Assembly (NCBI GenBank): GCA_002498185.1
Contig: DAGO01000134.1
Coordinates: 6,980 to 13,170 of the forward strand
Direction of reading: 5' to 3'
Source of the DNA: Euryarchaeota archaeon UBA10
GTDB taxonomy: Archaea > Thermoplasmatota > Poseidoniia > Poseidoniales > Poseidoniaceae
DNA length: 6,191 bases
Shown here piece by piece: positions 1-5,553 of this stretch. The position numbers and the translations under genes are program-made. The notes under the pieces are model-generated. The model searched no databases. It was not told the origin of the DNA and was given only the letters and a program-made list of their open reading frames with translations. Each line of letters starts with the position of its first letter. The stretch's first letter is position 1.

Positions 1-315
1 AAGGTCTGCGAAAATTTTGTGCTTTAAATCAGGAATCTCTGGGACGGCTTCGATGACGAGGTCCGCATCTTTTACCGCTTCATGCATGTCGGAAACAGCG
101 TGAAGATTTGCAGCCCATGCTGCCTTTTGTTCAGCAGTAGTTTTGCCTCTAGCGATGCCTTTGTCCCAAAACGCATCAATGGTCTTCATTCCACGCTCTA
201 GGCCTTCAGGAAATGCATCATACAGGTTGGTATGCCAACCTGCCTGTGCACATACTTGAGCAATACCTGCTCCCATAGTTCCAGCGCCAATTACTGCTAC
301 AGAACTGATTCCCAT
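1..315 (-). CDS. 3-hydroxyacyl-CoA dehydrogenase, N-terminal part (cut by window edge)
   Basis: Oxidises the 3-hydroxy group of a 3-hydroxyacyl-CoA to the 3-keto form with NAD+; cytosolic. Only the first 105 residues are visible, and the rest lies beyond position 1. The protein begins with a Rossmann fold: after a short beta strand comes GAGTMGAGIAQ (residues 10-20), then the acidic residue D33 (in LYDA), expected to hold the NAD ribose, and later LVIEAVPE (86-93), the EAVxE signature of the family. The ATG at 315 places the glycine-rich loop at the usual distance from the N-terminus. It begins 24 bases after the EamA stop, with no clear ribosome binding site (only a weak GGATG), so it is probably read as the last visible gene of the oxygenase operon. 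Family assignment is firm. Chain specificity (3-hydroxybutyryl-CoA, or 3-hydroxyadipyl-CoA as in PaaH) cannot be told from this part; the oxygenase upstream makes a PaaH-like role possible. Confidence 0.9.
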   Translation of the reverse strand, partial: MGISSVAVIGAGTMGAGIAQVCAQAGWHTNLYDAFPEGLERGMKTIDAFWDKGIARGKTTAEQKAAWAANLHAVSDMHEAVKDADLVIEAVPEIPDLKHKIFADL

Positions 316-339
316 GTTTGCATCCGATGGGATATAGGT

Positions 340-1236
340 TCATGACGATTCCTTGGATTGAGCAAGATATACTCCGCCTACAATCAGAACGAATGAGGCG
401 ATAAGTGAGAATCCTAATTTTTCATCAAGCAATAACCAGCCACTTAGAATTCCGAATATTGGTACCAAGTAGACATACATTGCAGACCTACCCGCTCCGA
501 TGATTTTGATTCCATCTGCGAACCAAACATAGCTCAATACAGTGGAGAAAATCGCCAAGAACGCCAACCACGCCCACGCATCCAGTCCCGCATCTAAAGG
601 AGCTCCGACCTGGGAGTATTCCCAGATAACTGCGGGGGTTTGAATCAGTAATCCAACTGCACTGGACCATACAGTTAGGTGGAGTGGCGATAGCGCATTC
701 TCGCCACTCATCGCTTTCTTCATCAGGATGGTTGTACAAGCCCATGAAAGTGCTGACATAGCGATTAGTGCATCACCTAGCAATCTTTCATTCACGGGTA
801 AATCGACATTAGGAGAGTACCATGCAATCACTGCAACACCGCAAACCGCAGATAGTAATCCTAGCCCCAGCCGTTTGTCGAATTTCTCCCCTAGGAACGG
901 CACGGCAAGTATAGCAGTGAACAGTGGGTTGAATGTGATCATTAGAGAAGCGTCACCAGCGGCTGTCCACTTCATTCCATACATGAAGAATGCCTGGTAC
1001 AGGAAGGTTGAGAGGAACCCAATTGCGGTGATTATTTTCCATTGGTCTCTAGATGGTGTAACCCATTGTTTTGTAGCGTACATGAACAGGAAAAAACACC
1101 CTACTGCGAGTATATACCTTGCCCAACCCGCTGTGAAGGGGGGGATGTCACGTGCAGCTACTCTTCCTGCGACCCAGCCTAGACCCCAAATGAATGCAAC
1201 CGCTAGTAATTTAGCGTGAGTTGATGCATTTTTCAT
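340..1236 (-). CDS. EamA-family (DMT superfamily) transporter
   Basis: Integral membrane protein of 298 residues, the usual length for the ten-helix EamA/RhaT-type permeases that move small metabolites across the cytoplasmic membrane. Two repeated halves are visible. The first starts with AVAFIWGLGWVAGRVAA (about 12-28) and continues to the helix around 130-140; the second starts with ALSWACTTILMKKAMS and includes STVLSYVWFADGIKIIGAGR and the final helix ending in VGGVYLAQ. Hydrophobic stretches alternate with short charged loops, and the tail is short and cytosolic. The ATG at 1236 shares one base with the TGA of the preceding gene (TGATG), and a GGAG (1245-1248) lies 8 bases before it, so translation is probably coupled. 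The substrate cannot be predicted. Its position between a di-iron oxygenase unit and an acyl-CoA dehydrogenase suggests import of the pathway substrate or export of a product; this is inference only. Confidence 0.92.
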   Translation of the reverse strand: MKNASTHAKLLAVAFIWGLGWVAGRVAARDIPPFTAGWARYILAVGCFFLFMYATKQWVTPSRDQWKIITAIGFLSTFLYQAFFMYGMKWTAAGDASLMITFNPLFTAILAVPFLGEKFDKRLGLGLLSAVCGVAVIAWYSPNVDLPVNERLLGDALIAMSALSWACTTILMKKAMSGENALSPLHLTVWSSAVGLLIQTPAVIWEYSQVGAPLDAGLDAWAWLAFLAIFSTVLSYVWFADGIKIIGAGRSAMYVYLVPIFGILSGWLLLDEKLGFSLIASFVLIVGGVYLAQSKESS

Positions 1237-1769
1237 CAGAATCGCTCCAAGCCGAGTTGCAGGATTCGGGCTCTAGGTAGCCCGATTTCCGGCATTCCTT
1301 CGGCTGGTGCGTGGAGTTTTAGTCCTTCCAGTCGCTGTACATATAGTCCATAAGATGCAATATCGTTTGGCAAGAAAGGTGTAGGTAGGCCCATTTTTTC
1401 TAGGCCTTCACACGCCTTTTCGGTGTATATCGGATAGACATTGGTTTCAAAGTGCATCCATGTTGAAACTCTGCGGCAATCTACATTCTCAAGAGTTAGA
1501 AGGTGCTCAAGTAATCCAACATCGGGGTACTTGATTGTTTGAATTGCCATATTGACTTCCATCACGACATCTTCTGGCCATGCAAAAGGTGTGTTGTTAG
1601 CCCAAGCATCAGCTAATTCGATATGCTCAATCACATCTTCACCATTTACTGCGAACAATGTTTCCTGATACGGCCTATCTTCGTAGGCGTCACTGACAAG
1701 GTTTGGTAAGACCGAATAGAAGCGTTCTAGTTCCGCTTCTTCGGCTCCGTAGAGCGAGACGGGGATCAA
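1236..1769 (-). CDS. Unrecognised 177-residue soluble protein, probable partner of the di-iron oxygenase
   Basis: I do not recognise a family. The protein is acidic, with no signal peptide and no membrane segment. It has a mainly helical-looking N-terminal half rich in Glu, an aromatic centre (STWMHFETNVYPIYTEKACEG, split by charged residues) and a Leu/Pro-rich C-terminus with RLEGLKLHAP and ARILQLGLERF. Two cysteines occur (C98 and C119), not in a metal-binding arrangement. The start is TTG at 1769: no ATG gives a better frame, and a strong ribosome binding site GAGGTGA (1774-1780) sits 4 bases before it, overlapping the stop of the oxygenase gene. The 9-base gap and tight coupling suggest stoichiometric production with the oxygenase, so an accessory or structural subunit is plausible. 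Its length and sequence do not match PaaB (about 95 residues), and I cannot see PaaC, PaaD or PaaE signatures. That it is expressed is likely; its function is unknown. Confidence 0.8.
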   Translation of the reverse strand: MIPVSLYGAEEAELERFYSVLPNLVSDAYEDRPYQETLFAVNGEDVIEHIELADAWANNTPFAWPEDVVMEVNMAIQTIKYPDVGLLEHLLTLENVDCRRVSTWMHFETNVYPIYTEKACEGLEKMGLPTPFLPNDIASYGLYVQRLEGLKLHAPAEGMPEIGLPRARILQLGLERF

Positions 1770-1773
1770 TCTC

Positions 1774-1780
1774 TCACCTC
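1774..1780 (-). promoter_or_regulatory. Strong ribosome binding site deciding a TTG start
   Basis: On the coding strand the site reads GAGGTGA, a seven-base match to the archaeal/bacterial 16S 3' end complement. It lies 4 bases before the TTG at 1769 and overlaps the TGA stop (1779-1781) of the oxygenase gene. It fixes TTG as the start of the 177-residue protein and implies translational coupling. Confidence 0.75.
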
Positions 1781-2942
1781 AAGCAGTAGCGCCGATTCCA
1801 CTAGCAAGTTGGCGAGGAGTCAATGGCTTGTCCTCGATCCACTGTTGCTTGAAAATCTCTTTCAGTGCTTCCTCATCTTCAGGAGTTGGAAGAACGGTTT
1901 TCAGATATTCTGCGTATTCTTCGTCAGTTCCTTCGAAGAGCTCACCGTTAGTGTAGCAATTCTTGCCGCCAAAGGCTCCTATGTCTCTGTGGAAGTTTTC
2001 GTGAGGCACGAATAGAGTAACTTCGCTGTCTTCAGGAAGGTATCCATTTAGTTTGTTGACTTCTTTCACAATTTCATCGTGATAGTGGCCACGGCTTTCT
2101 TCGTTGAGGACTTCTTTGTCGACTTCGATTCCGCCATCGAGTTTCTTTCGCTCATCCCAGCGGCCCTTCACTCCCCAGACATATGCCCAGTGAGCAGAGG
2201 TGGATGAATCGGTTCCGAACAAATCGTGGGCTGTTGCAACCCACTTGTTCATGTAACGCTGTAGCATGTCCAATGGAATGACTCCAGCCTTGATGATTCT
2301 TCGCAGTCCATTCGAACCAGTTCCCAGGTGGAACGACTCTTCTTTGAGCATAGGTCCCATGGATGCAGCCAATGGCTTGAATGCAGAGGTAGATAGCATT
2401 CCAAGTTGGAACTTACCATCTCTGTCCACGAACATTGTGTAGCAGAAGAAATCCAACCAATGTGGCATTGGTCGGTTGAATGCGCCAAGTAGACGGTCTC
2501 CGTCCTGTGCATTGCGCTCCAGTAGCTTCTGTGCTTCTCTTCGTCCCTGCTGTCCGAAATAGGTCATCAATAGGTAAGCCATCTGCCATCCGTGACGCTG
2601 TTCTTCAGCCATGATACGTGCTGCTGCATAGCGGTCATAGTCGGTTGGAGCACTAGCCAATAGGTGGCGTTGCTGTTCTACAGATGCGAATTCAGTGTCA
2701 CCCTGTACAGTGATCATTGCTACTAGTGAGTCACGGATGTTTTGGTGAGGTACTTGCAGTGCTCGCTCCCACTTCGCTCTTCCAGCGTAATCTCCGAATT
2801 CAATTACATCACCAGCGCGGTCCCAATCGAATAGAATTGAAAGGTCGAAATCGCCCAACCATTCTCTGTTGAAACCTACTCTGTCTTGCCATTCGCCAAA
2901 GTTGGCGACCCAGTCTTCCCATGTCTTTGGTAGTTCTGCCAT
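1779..2942 (-). CDS. PaaA/BoxB-like di-iron oxygenase (phenylacetyl-CoA / benzoyl-CoA epoxidase family)
   Basis: Soluble 387-residue ferritin-like protein resembling the catalytic subunits that epoxidise the ring of CoA-bound aromatic acids using O2 and a carboxylate-bridged di-iron centre. Two ExxH motifs are plain: E114-x-x-H117 (in AEEQRHGWQ) and E202-x-x-H205 (in KEESFHLGTG). E84 (in GDTEF) and D173 (in FVDRD) lie where the remaining ligands are expected. The spacing E84-(30)-E114, H117, D173-(29)-E202, H205 closely recalls the ligand pattern I remember for BoxB. The length falls between PaaA (about 310) and BoxB (about 470). The C-terminal 130 residues, including VPHENFHRDIGAFGGKNCY (313-330), are outside the core. 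No PaaB, PaaC, PaaD or PaaE gene is adjacent, so electron delivery must come from elsewhere. The ATG at 2942 has no ribosome binding site but a TATA-like box about 31 bases upstream, fitting a leaderless message. Family confidence is good; the true substrate is unknown. Confidence 0.8.
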   Translation of the reverse strand: MAELPKTWEDWVANFGEWQDRVGFNREWLGDFDLSILFDWDRAGDVIEFGDYAGRAKWERALQVPHQNIRDSLVAMITVQGDTEFASVEQQRHLLASAPTDYDRYAAARIMAEEQRHGWQMAYLLMTYFGQQGRREAQKLLERNAQDGDRLLGAFNRPMPHWLDFFCYTMFVDRDGKFQLGMLSTSAFKPLAASMGPMLKEESFHLGTGSNGLRRIIKAGVIPLDMLQRYMNKWVATAHDLFGTDSSTSAHWAYVWGVKGRWDERKKLDGGIEVDKEVLNEESRGHYHDEIVKEVNKLNGYLPEDSEVTLFVPHENFHRDIGAFGGKNCYTNGELFEGTDEEYAEYLKTVLPTPEDEEALKEIFKQQWIEDKPLTPRQLASGIGATA

Positions 2943-2969
2943 GACACTGCGATAGGGTTCCTACTATTC

Positions 2970-2977
2970 ATTAATTT
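2970..2977 (-). promoter_or_regulatory. TATA-like box of the oxygenase operon
   Basis: The coding strand reads AAATTAAT, centred about 31 bases before the ATG at 2942. With the archaeal spacing of roughly 25 bases from TATA to transcription start, the start would fall 4 to 8 bases before the ATG. That gives a leaderless or nearly leaderless message, agreeing with the absence of a ribosome binding site there. The palindromes next to it would cover the upstream TFB recognition element. This is inferred from position and composition only. Confidence 0.5.
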
Positions 2978-3004
2978 GCGAACATGTTCGTGCGAACATG
3001 TTCA
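2977..3004. promoter_or_regulatory. Tandem palindromic operator (two GAACATGTTC copies)
   Basis: Two perfect ten-base palindromes GAACATGTTC lie at 2980-2989 and 2994-3003, inside a 14-base direct repeat: TGCGAACATGTTCG (2977-2990) followed by TGCGAACATGTTCA (2991-3004). The first copy extends to the twelve-base palindrome CGAACATGTTCG. The pair sits immediately upstream of the TATA-like box of the oxygenase operon, and the distal copy overlaps the stop codon of the HTH_10 regulator gene. Twofold symmetry, tandem copies and position beside both a promoter and a regulator gene make this a convincing binding site for a dimeric transcription factor; the neighbouring regulator is the obvious candidate. 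The two copies could also fold into a ten-base-pair RNA hairpin at the end of the regulator message, but no U-tract follows it, so a terminator is less likely. Confidence 0.75.
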
Positions 3005-3625
3005 GGGAGAGTTGCGACGTACTTCATCGGCAAAGGAATTGAGTACAACTCCCTCTATCTTGTGTAGGTGTACAGAAAGTGTTGATTTGCTCAACCCAAG
3101 CAATTCAGCCAGAGCGCTCAGCGTTATCCTGCGCGGAGTATCCCAGTACCCTTCATTTAATGCGGAATCGAAAATTATCCTTTGCTTTGGTGTTAACATT
3201 CTCGAACCGGTAGATCGTGTTGAGACAACGCGATAAGGAACTCCACCATCACGCAACAGTTGTACTAGTTCGCGGCTTTTTTCAGCTGAGCATTCAATTG
3301 TCCAGTCTACCCATCCATCCCTCACCTCAAACGGCGACTGAGGAATAACTCCCACTTCTCGTATTTCCTTAATGTAGCCACCACCTTTCGGTGCGATGTC
3401 TACTTCGTACCTGTGTCCGCCGAGGTCTCTGACCTCTTCAATACCAAGATGAGAATCCAGTTCATTTTTCAATTCATTAGAGGATGAAAGTTTTGCAGTT
3501 CCTCTTCCCCTTGCCAAAGGCATGGTTTCCTCAATTCGTAAAACCGCTTCAGGTCGTTGACGAGAAACATCTCCGGACCAATGCCCTTCAGGCAAACGAA
3601 CTTCGATACGTAACTGGTTTACCAT
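3002..3625 (-). CDS. HTH_10 (Bat-type) transcriptional regulator
   Basis: DNA-binding regulator of the archaeal bacterio-opsin-activator-like group. The C-terminal HTH_10 domain (about residues 144-200 of 207) is typical: LTPKQRIIFDSALNEGYW, then DTPRRITLSALAELLG and LSKSTLSVHLHKIEG, with the recognition helix near SKSTLSVHLHK. The N-terminal 140 residues form a sensor-like region without a motif I can name; it contains a GGHRYEVDIAPKGGG stretch and WVDWTIEC, as in the N-terminal domains of other HTH_10 proteins. I chose the ATG at 3625, 4 bases after the glpX stop and preceded by GTGAT; an upstream ATG at 3652 would add nine residues and overlap glpX by 23 bases. The gene ends inside the tandem palindromic operator that precedes the oxygenase operon, so it probably controls that operon. 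Whether it activates or represses, and its ligand, cannot be read from sequence. Confidence 0.88.
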   Translation of the reverse strand: MVNQLRIEVRLPEGHWSGDVSRQRPEAVLRIEETMPLARGRGTAKLSSSNELKNELDSHLGIEEVRDLGGHRYEVDIAPKGGGYIKEIREVGVIPQSPFEVRDGWVDWTIECSAEKSRELVQLLRDGGVPYRVVSTRSTGSRMLTPKQRIIFDSALNEGYWDTPRRITLSALAELLGLSKSTLSVHLHKIEGVVLNSFADEVRRNSP

Positions 3626-3629
3626 GCTA

Positions 3630-4583
3630 TCACAAAGAATGGTTACGGTCATGGCGAGTTACTTCACCAGTCTTTACATCGATCAATTCTGCAAATGTTT
3701 GCACGCTATCTTGGCCTACAACCACTCCTGGCAAGTATCCGTCACAAACCCCTGATGCTGCGAAGATTGCATCATCGGAACGGCAGAGGTCGGTCGCATC
3801 CCACAATCTTGTAAGGTCATCATCTACCATCTTCTCAGCACGCTTTTCTTCTTCATCAGAACGGAAAACTAGCCGTCCTTCGAAAACGCCTCCAATTCCA
3901 CGTATTGCAGTTGCAGTAATTACTCCTTCAGGGGCAGCTCCTATGCCCAACAGCATGTCATAAGGTCCATCAGGGCGAGCAGCCCATATTGCTGCTGAAA
4001 CATCTCCATCTCCCATCAGATGAAGTTGTGCGCCAGCATCTCTGATTTCTTTGAATAACTCTGCATGTCTTTCTCTATCCAATGCAACTACCTTGACTTC
4101 CGAAATCGGTTTGTCAAGGATGTCTGCGGCCTGCTCGAGGTTGTATGTCACTCCACCATCAAGACTGATGTGTCCGGCAAGTTCTGGTCCTGCGGCAATC
4201 TTGTCCATGTAGCAATCAGGAGCATGAAGCAGAGTTCCTCTTGGGGCTGCAGCAAGTACTGCTATTGAGTTCGGTGAATTATCAGCGCAATTGTTTGTGC
4301 ACTCGAGGGGGTCAACAGCTATGTCGATTTGTAGTGCGCCTTCAATTCCAACCTGGCTTCCTAGTTCTTCGCCAATGAATAGCATTGGAGCTTCATCCCT
4401 CTCACCTTCACCGATTGCAACTCTGCCATCGAATGGAACTTTGTCGAAAGTTCTACGCATTGCTTCAACTGCAGCAGCGTCTGCAGCGTTTTTGTCACCT
4501 AATCCACGCCATGCAGCACTAGCAATTGCCGCTTGGTCTACCGCTTCTAAGAAGTGATGCGCCAAGTCTGCAGTTCTCGCCAT
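3630..4583 (-). CDS. glpX: Class II fructose-1,6-bisphosphatase (GlpX type)
   Basis: Hydrolyses fructose 1,6-bisphosphate to fructose 6-phosphate and phosphate in gluconeogenesis; cytosolic, metal dependent. Counting from the upstream TTG at 4625 (331 residues), the family signatures are GLGDKNAAD (D44), IGEGERDEAPML (E73), VDPLECT (D105, E108, T110), HAPDCYMDK, DGDVSAAI and GIGAAPEGV (E233). D105, E108, T110 and E233 keep the spacing of the metal and catalytic residues of E. coli GlpX. One oddity: the usual glycine of DPxEGT is cysteine (C109). I place the start at the ATG at 4583 (317 residues, AAGGA just upstream), because it gives the usual distance to the GDKN motif; ATG 4610 and TTG 4625 (ATTGA-type overlap with the moaC stop) are alternatives. 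It follows moaC by 38 bases and is followed by the HTH_10 gene after 4 bases. Confidence 0.93.
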   Translation of the reverse strand: MARTADLAHHFLEAVDQAAIASAAWRGLGDKNAADAAAVEAMRRTFDKVPFDGRVAIGEGERDEAPMLFIGEELGSQVGIEGALQIDIAVDPLECTNNCADNSPNSIAVLAAAPRGTLLHAPDCYMDKIAAGPELAGHISLDGGVTYNLEQAADILDKPISEVKVVALDRERHAELFKEIRDAGAQLHLMGDGDVSAAIWAARPDGPYDMLLGIGAAPEGVITATAIRGIGGVFEGRLVFRSDEEEKRAEKMVDDDLTRLWDATDLCRSDDAIFAASGVCDGYLPGVVVGQDSVQTFAELIDVKTGEVTRHDRNHSL

Positions 4584-4621
4584 GTTCCTTGCGATAAGCA
4601 ACCCCTCCATCAATAAAGCGC

Positions 4622-5071
4622 TCAATCCGCCTTGTGTTTTTCGAGAACAATAACATCTGTAATTCGTGTTTCAGGGTATTGTCCATCAGCATTTTTCTCC
4701 ATGGATTTGACCATGTCCAATGCACACAATAGACCCGCACAAACACCGGTCAGTGCTTCCATTTCGATTCCTGTACGATAGTGTGCACTAACCTCGACAG
4801 TGCATCTCAAGGCATTGTCTTCCCAAGCCCAATCGACTTTGCATCCCTCAAGTGGGATAGGATGGCAATGAGGAATAATGCGAGGAGTATCTTTTACAGC
4901 CTGTATGGCTGCAATTGTTGATGCTTCCAAAACATCACCTTTTTTGACGTCGCCATTTGTAATCGCTTGCTTGGATTGTGTCGAAAGGTGAACTAGACCT
5001 GTAGCACTTGCTCTTCTGTGAACTATCGGTTTGCCGCCAATGTCGATAACTCCTTGGATACTCTTTCCCAT
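4622..5071 (-). CDS. moaC: Cyclic pyranopterin monophosphate synthase accessory protein MoaC
   Basis: With MoaA it turns GTP into cyclic pyranopterin monophosphate, the first step of molybdenum/tungsten cofactor synthesis; MoaC performs the second half-reaction, from 3',8-cyclo-dihydro-GTP. From the ATG at 5071 the protein has 149 residues, close to the usual 155-165. Signatures are KKGDVLEASTIAAIQAVK (43-60), IIPHCHPIPL (65-74, with H70), TGIEMEALTGVCAGLL (100-115, with E103 and E105) and LDMVKSMEK (118-126, with D119 and K122). These are the family's active-site lysine, histidine, acidic residues and the D-x-x-K pair. An upstream ATG at 5155 in the same frame would overlap moaE by about 80 bases and add a basic tail outside the family, so I reject it. 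GGGGTG (5077-5082) lies 5 bases before the chosen ATG. The gene starts 4 bases after moaE, and its TGA abuts the possible glpX TTG start. Confidence 0.95.
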   Translation of the reverse strand: MGKSIQGVIDIGGKPIVHRRASATGLVHLSTQSKQAITNGDVKKGDVLEASTIAAIQAVKDTPRIIPHCHPIPLEGCKVDWAWEDNALRCTVEVSAHYRTGIEMEALTGVCAGLLCALDMVKSMEKNADGQYPETRITDVIVLEKHKAD

Positions 5072-5075
5072 TTTT

Positions 5076-5501
5076 TCACCCCAATCCTGCTTTCCATGTT
5101 GCCCCGCTTGGCTTGACTTCTTTTTTCCACAGGGGGGCTTGTCCTTTGAGTTCATCGATTAGCCACGAGCAACCTTCGAATGCTTCCTTTCGATGCGGGC
5201 TTGCTACGTGTATCGCTACAATATTCTCGCCAGGACCAACCGAACCAGTCCTATGAGCCATGGCTACAGATTTCAAGCCGAACCTATCAATCGCTTGTTC
5301 TGCGAGACTGTGAAGTGTTTCAGAGAGTTTGTCCTGCCAAGCATCGAATTCTAAACGAAGAACTTCTTCTCCGCCATCTTCTCCTCTGGTGATGCCTGTG
5401 AAAGAGACAATTGCTCCGCAGCCCGAAGTCTGCAGATGTGTTCGCAAATCATCCACATCGAGTTCATCAGGGGCTTCTTGAATGAAAATATGCCCCTGCA
5501 T
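5076..5501 (-). CDS. moaE: Molybdopterin synthase catalytic subunit MoaE
   Basis: Large subunit of molybdopterin synthase, which with the thiocarboxylated small subunit MoaD puts the dithiolene sulfurs on cyclic pyranopterin monophosphate. From the ATG at 5501 the protein has 141 residues, typical for MoaE. It shows GAIVSFTGITRG (29-40, with F34 and R39), AMAHRTGSVGPGE (80-92), the conserved HRKEAF (103-108) and LKGQAPLWKKE (118-128, with K119 and K126). These residues fall at the same numbers as the active-site residues I recall for E. coli MoaE, which supports this start over an in-frame ATG at 5579 that would add 26 poorly conserved residues. GGTGGGG (5507-5513) lies 5 bases before the ATG. 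No MoaD gene is next to it, so the partner must be encoded elsewhere. It is the first gene of the moaE-moaC-glpX-regulator series and is divergent from the oxidoreductase at 5554. Confidence 0.95.
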   Translation of the reverse strand: MQGHIFIQEAPDELDVDDLRTHLQTSGCGAIVSFTGITRGEDGGEEVLRLEFDAWQDKLSETLHSLAEQAIDRFGLKSVAMAHRTGSVGPGENIVAIHVASPHRKEAFEGCSWLIDELKGQAPLWKKEVKPSGATWKAGLG

Positions 5502-5553
5502 AGCAACCCCACCACTGCCGCATCCTTGAAACCATCCTTGCACATGGGATGGC
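5502..5553. promoter_or_regulatory. Divergent intergenic region between moaE and the oxidoreductase gene
   Basis: These 52 bases separate two outward-facing genes and should carry control for both. A short direct repeat CATCCTTG occurs at 5521-5528 and 5533-5540, twelve bases apart. No convincing TATA box is present for moaE. An AT-rich GAAAATATG (about 5483-5491, inside moaE) could serve the plus-strand gene with a leader of about 40 bases. Promoter placement is tentative. Confidence 0.35.

Noticed and set aside
331..340. CTATATC as a TATA box for the hydroxyacyl-CoA dehydrogenase gene
   Set aside because: It is only about 19 bases from the ATG, too near for an archaeal promoter giving a message that includes the start codon, and the gene is close behind its upstream neighbour.
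728..1219. Plus-strand open frame of 163 codons
   Set aside because: It lies wholly opposite the EamA gene, whose repeated hydrophobic helices and length are typical; the plus-strand translation has no recognisable family.
2980..3003. Palindrome pair as an intrinsic terminator hairpin for the regulator message
   Set aside because: A ten-base-pair stem with a four-base loop can be drawn, but no U-tract follows, and the position next to a TATA-like box fits an operator better.
3484..3963. Plus-strand open frame of 159 codons
   Set aside because: It runs opposite the HTH_10 and glpX genes, is Ser/Pro rich with no domain, and crosses two well-supported genes.
5072..5155. Longer moaC from the ATG at 5155
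   Set aside because: The extra 28 residues overlap the conserved end of moaE, are basic and unlike MoaC, and a good ribosome binding site stands before the ATG at 5071.
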